This document shows positions 4,564 to 5,761 of a stretch of 5,761 bases of DNA, piece after piece; the stretch's first letter is position 1; each line of letters starts with the position of its first letter. Source of the stretch: an uncultured Acidobacteriota bacterium (GTDB taxonomy: Bacteria; Acidobacteriota; Thermoanaerobaculia; Gp7-AA8); assembly GCA_946887105.1 (NCBI GenBank), contig CAMPKJ010000299.1, positions 1 through 5,761 on the forward strand. Reading direction: 5' to 3'. A program made the translations under genes and the position numbers. The notes below the pieces were generated by a model. It was not told the origin of the DNA, did no database searches, and saw only the letters and a program-made list of their open reading frames with translations.

Positions 4564-5761
4564 GATTCGGCGAGGTCTTTCGATACGAATTCGCGTACCG
4601 CCTCCGCTCGATCTCGACGTGGCTTTATGGCGGCATCCTGTTCGTCATCGGGTTCTACATCATGCATGTCGCCGTCTCCGGCACGAACCCGATCCACGTC
4701 AACGCGCCGCACGACCTCGCGGAGAAGACGGTGCTCCTCTGCGGATTGTTCGGCATCCTCGTGACGGCCGGCCTCTTTGCCGACGCCGTCATCCGCGACC
4801 GCGCAGCCGGAATGGATGCGCTCCTCTTCACCACCCGCATGCGCCCCGGCGAATATCTCGGCGGCCGCTTCCTGGCTGCGCTGGCGATCAACAGCATCCT
4901 CGTCTTCGCGATCCCGATCGGGCTCGCCGTCGCCACGAAGATGGCCTATCTCCCGCGCGATGCGTTCGGTCCGAACAGGCTCGCGGCGTATCTGCAGCCA
5001 ATGCTGCTCTTCGCGCTGCCGAATCTCGTCCTGGTCGGCGCGATCCTCTTCACGATCGCCGCCCTCACCCGCAAGGTCCTCCCCGTCTACCTCGCCGCGA
5101 TCGCGATCTTCATCGGTTACCTCGTCGCCGCGAGCGCCTGGAGCGGCATCACGAACCCGCTGCTCTCGGCGCTGGCGGACCCGCTCGGGCTGAACGCGCT
5201 CAAGGGCATGACGGAGTATTGGACGGCGTCGGAGCGCAACACGCGTCTGATCGGCTTCCCGGCGATGCTGCTCTGGAACCGGCTGCTCTGGCTCGCCATC
5301 GCGGCGGCGCTGTTCGCCGTCCTGCAGCGCACGTTCCGCTTCACGCAACGCAGGGAACGCGATCGCGGCGGCAAACCGGTGGACGCGCCGGGCGAAGGTG
5401 GCCCGGCTCGAGAGCGGTCATCCGGAGCCATGCCCCGGATCCGCGGCGTGTTCGGGCCGCGCACGCGCATGCGTCAAACGCTGGCGGTGACGCGCCACTC
5501 CCTCGAGGAAATGATGTCGGGCCGCGCGTTTCCCGCGGCATTCCTCGCGACGATCGGCCTGGTGGTGCTCCTGGGCTGGAACGTCGGCGAGGTGGCCTGG
5601 GGCGAGACGATCACATGGCCGGTCACGCATCTCGTCGCGGCCATCGTTCTGTCGGAGCCTGCCTTCGTCATTCCCTGGCTGGTCATCGCGCTCTTCGCGG
5701 GTGAGCTGGTGTGGAAGGACCGCGAGACGGGAGCGGCACAGATCGCGGATGCCGCGCCCGT
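4560..5761 (+). CDS. ABC transporter permease, N-terminal part (runs off the right edge)
   Basis: The frame is open from ATG 4560 to the end, giving 400 codons of an incomplete gene. It is the membrane subunit coupled to the preceding ATPase. It starts 'MRFGEVFRYEFAYRLRS', as in ABC-2 permeases. Hydrophobic segments are visible at about 21-39, 57-77, 104-125, 148-169, 175-193, 235-255, 324-341 and 357-380. A charged, Gly/Pro/Arg-rich cytoplasmic stretch (about 262-300) separates the first six from the last two, so a second membrane unit begins near 305. 'GELVWKDRETGAAQIADAAP' (381-400) resembles the loop that follows the first segments of the second unit in permease/M1 aminopeptidase fusions. 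Those proteins are about 1100-1200 residues long and end with an HExxH peptidase domain. The peptidase part is not in the window, so a plain permease remains possible. The start is fixed by the ATGA overlap with the ATPase stop. Confidence 0.87.
   Translation, partial: MRFGEVFRYEFAYRLRSISTWLYGGILFVIGFYIMHVAVSGTNPIHVNAPHDLAEKTVLLCGLFGILVTAGLFADAVIRDRAAGMDALLFTTRMRPGEYLGGRFLAALAINSILVFAIPIGLAVATKMAYLPRDAFGPNRLAAYLQPMLLFALPNLVLVGAILFTIAALTRKVLPVYLAAIAIFIGYLVAASAWSGITNPLLSALADPLGLNALKGMTEYWTASERNTRLIGFPAMLLWNRLLWLAIAAALFAVLQRTFRFTQRRERDRGGKPVDAPGEGGPARERSSGAMPRIRGVFGPRTRMRQTLAVTRHSLEEMMSGRAFPAAFLATIGLVVLLGWNVGEVAWGETITWPVTHLVAAIVLSEPAFVIPWLVIALFAGELVWKDRETGAAQIADAAP

Noticed and set aside
4457..5704. 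Long + strand open frame overlapping the permease
   Set aside because: It is extremely Arg/Pro/His-rich. The frame starting at 4560 encodes a clear membrane protein and is open to the window edge with the ATGA coupling.
1..5761. CRISPR arrays, insertion sequences, transposase or integrase genes, riboswitches
   Set aside because: I saw no regularly spaced repeats, no transposase or recombinase motifs and no recognisable riboswitch core in the window.

Overview
The window is GC-rich, densely packed bacterial DNA from a chromosome. It holds six complete or near-complete protein genes on the + strand, the start of one further + strand gene at the right edge, and probably the first codons of a - strand gene at the left edge. 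Several features suggest an environmental bacterium of the Gemmatimonadota/Acidobacteriota type: the soluble GAF-type sensor kinase, the DUF5335-like protein, the triple-BON protein, and the ABC pair resembling ABC-permease/M1-peptidase systems. This placement is inferred from gene style and is not demonstrated.

Left part (1-1285). A probable divergent gene starts at 66 and reads leftwards off the window. A 239-base intergenic region with two short inverted repeats separates it from a small unrecognised + strand gene (306-545, 79 aa). Next comes a 223-aa protein made of three BON domains with no signal peptide (614-1285).

Centre (1308-3408). A tight three-gene cluster follows 22 bases after the BON gene. 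It encodes a soluble GAF/HisKA/HATPase sensor histidine kinase, a DsbA-like thioredoxin-fold protein with a CSFC active site, and a DUF5335-like protein. The kinase and the thioredoxin-fold gene overlap through TTGA, with a strong GGAGG ribosome site. The thioredoxin-fold gene ends at an ATGA directly before the DUF5335-like gene. The likely theme is stress or redox sensing, but no response regulator lies in the window.

Junction (3409-3666). The stretch between the cluster and the ABC genes is the most unusual part. It contains the 3' half of a tRNA-Asp(GTC)-like gene, from anticodon arm to CCA, followed by a normal-looking intrinsic terminator. No 5' tRNA half is present. In its place is a sequence that makes a perfect 15-bp inverted repeat with the variable region and 5' T stem of the tRNA, centred on the anticodon loop. 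This looks like the scar or attachment site of an integrative element, or a fold-back duplication of a tRNA end.

Right part (3667-5761). An ABC transporter ATPase with all canonical motifs overlaps by ATGA with a multi-spanning permease that runs off the right edge. The permease resembles the membrane half of large ABC-2 permease/M1-peptidase fusion proteins, but the possible peptidase part lies outside the window.
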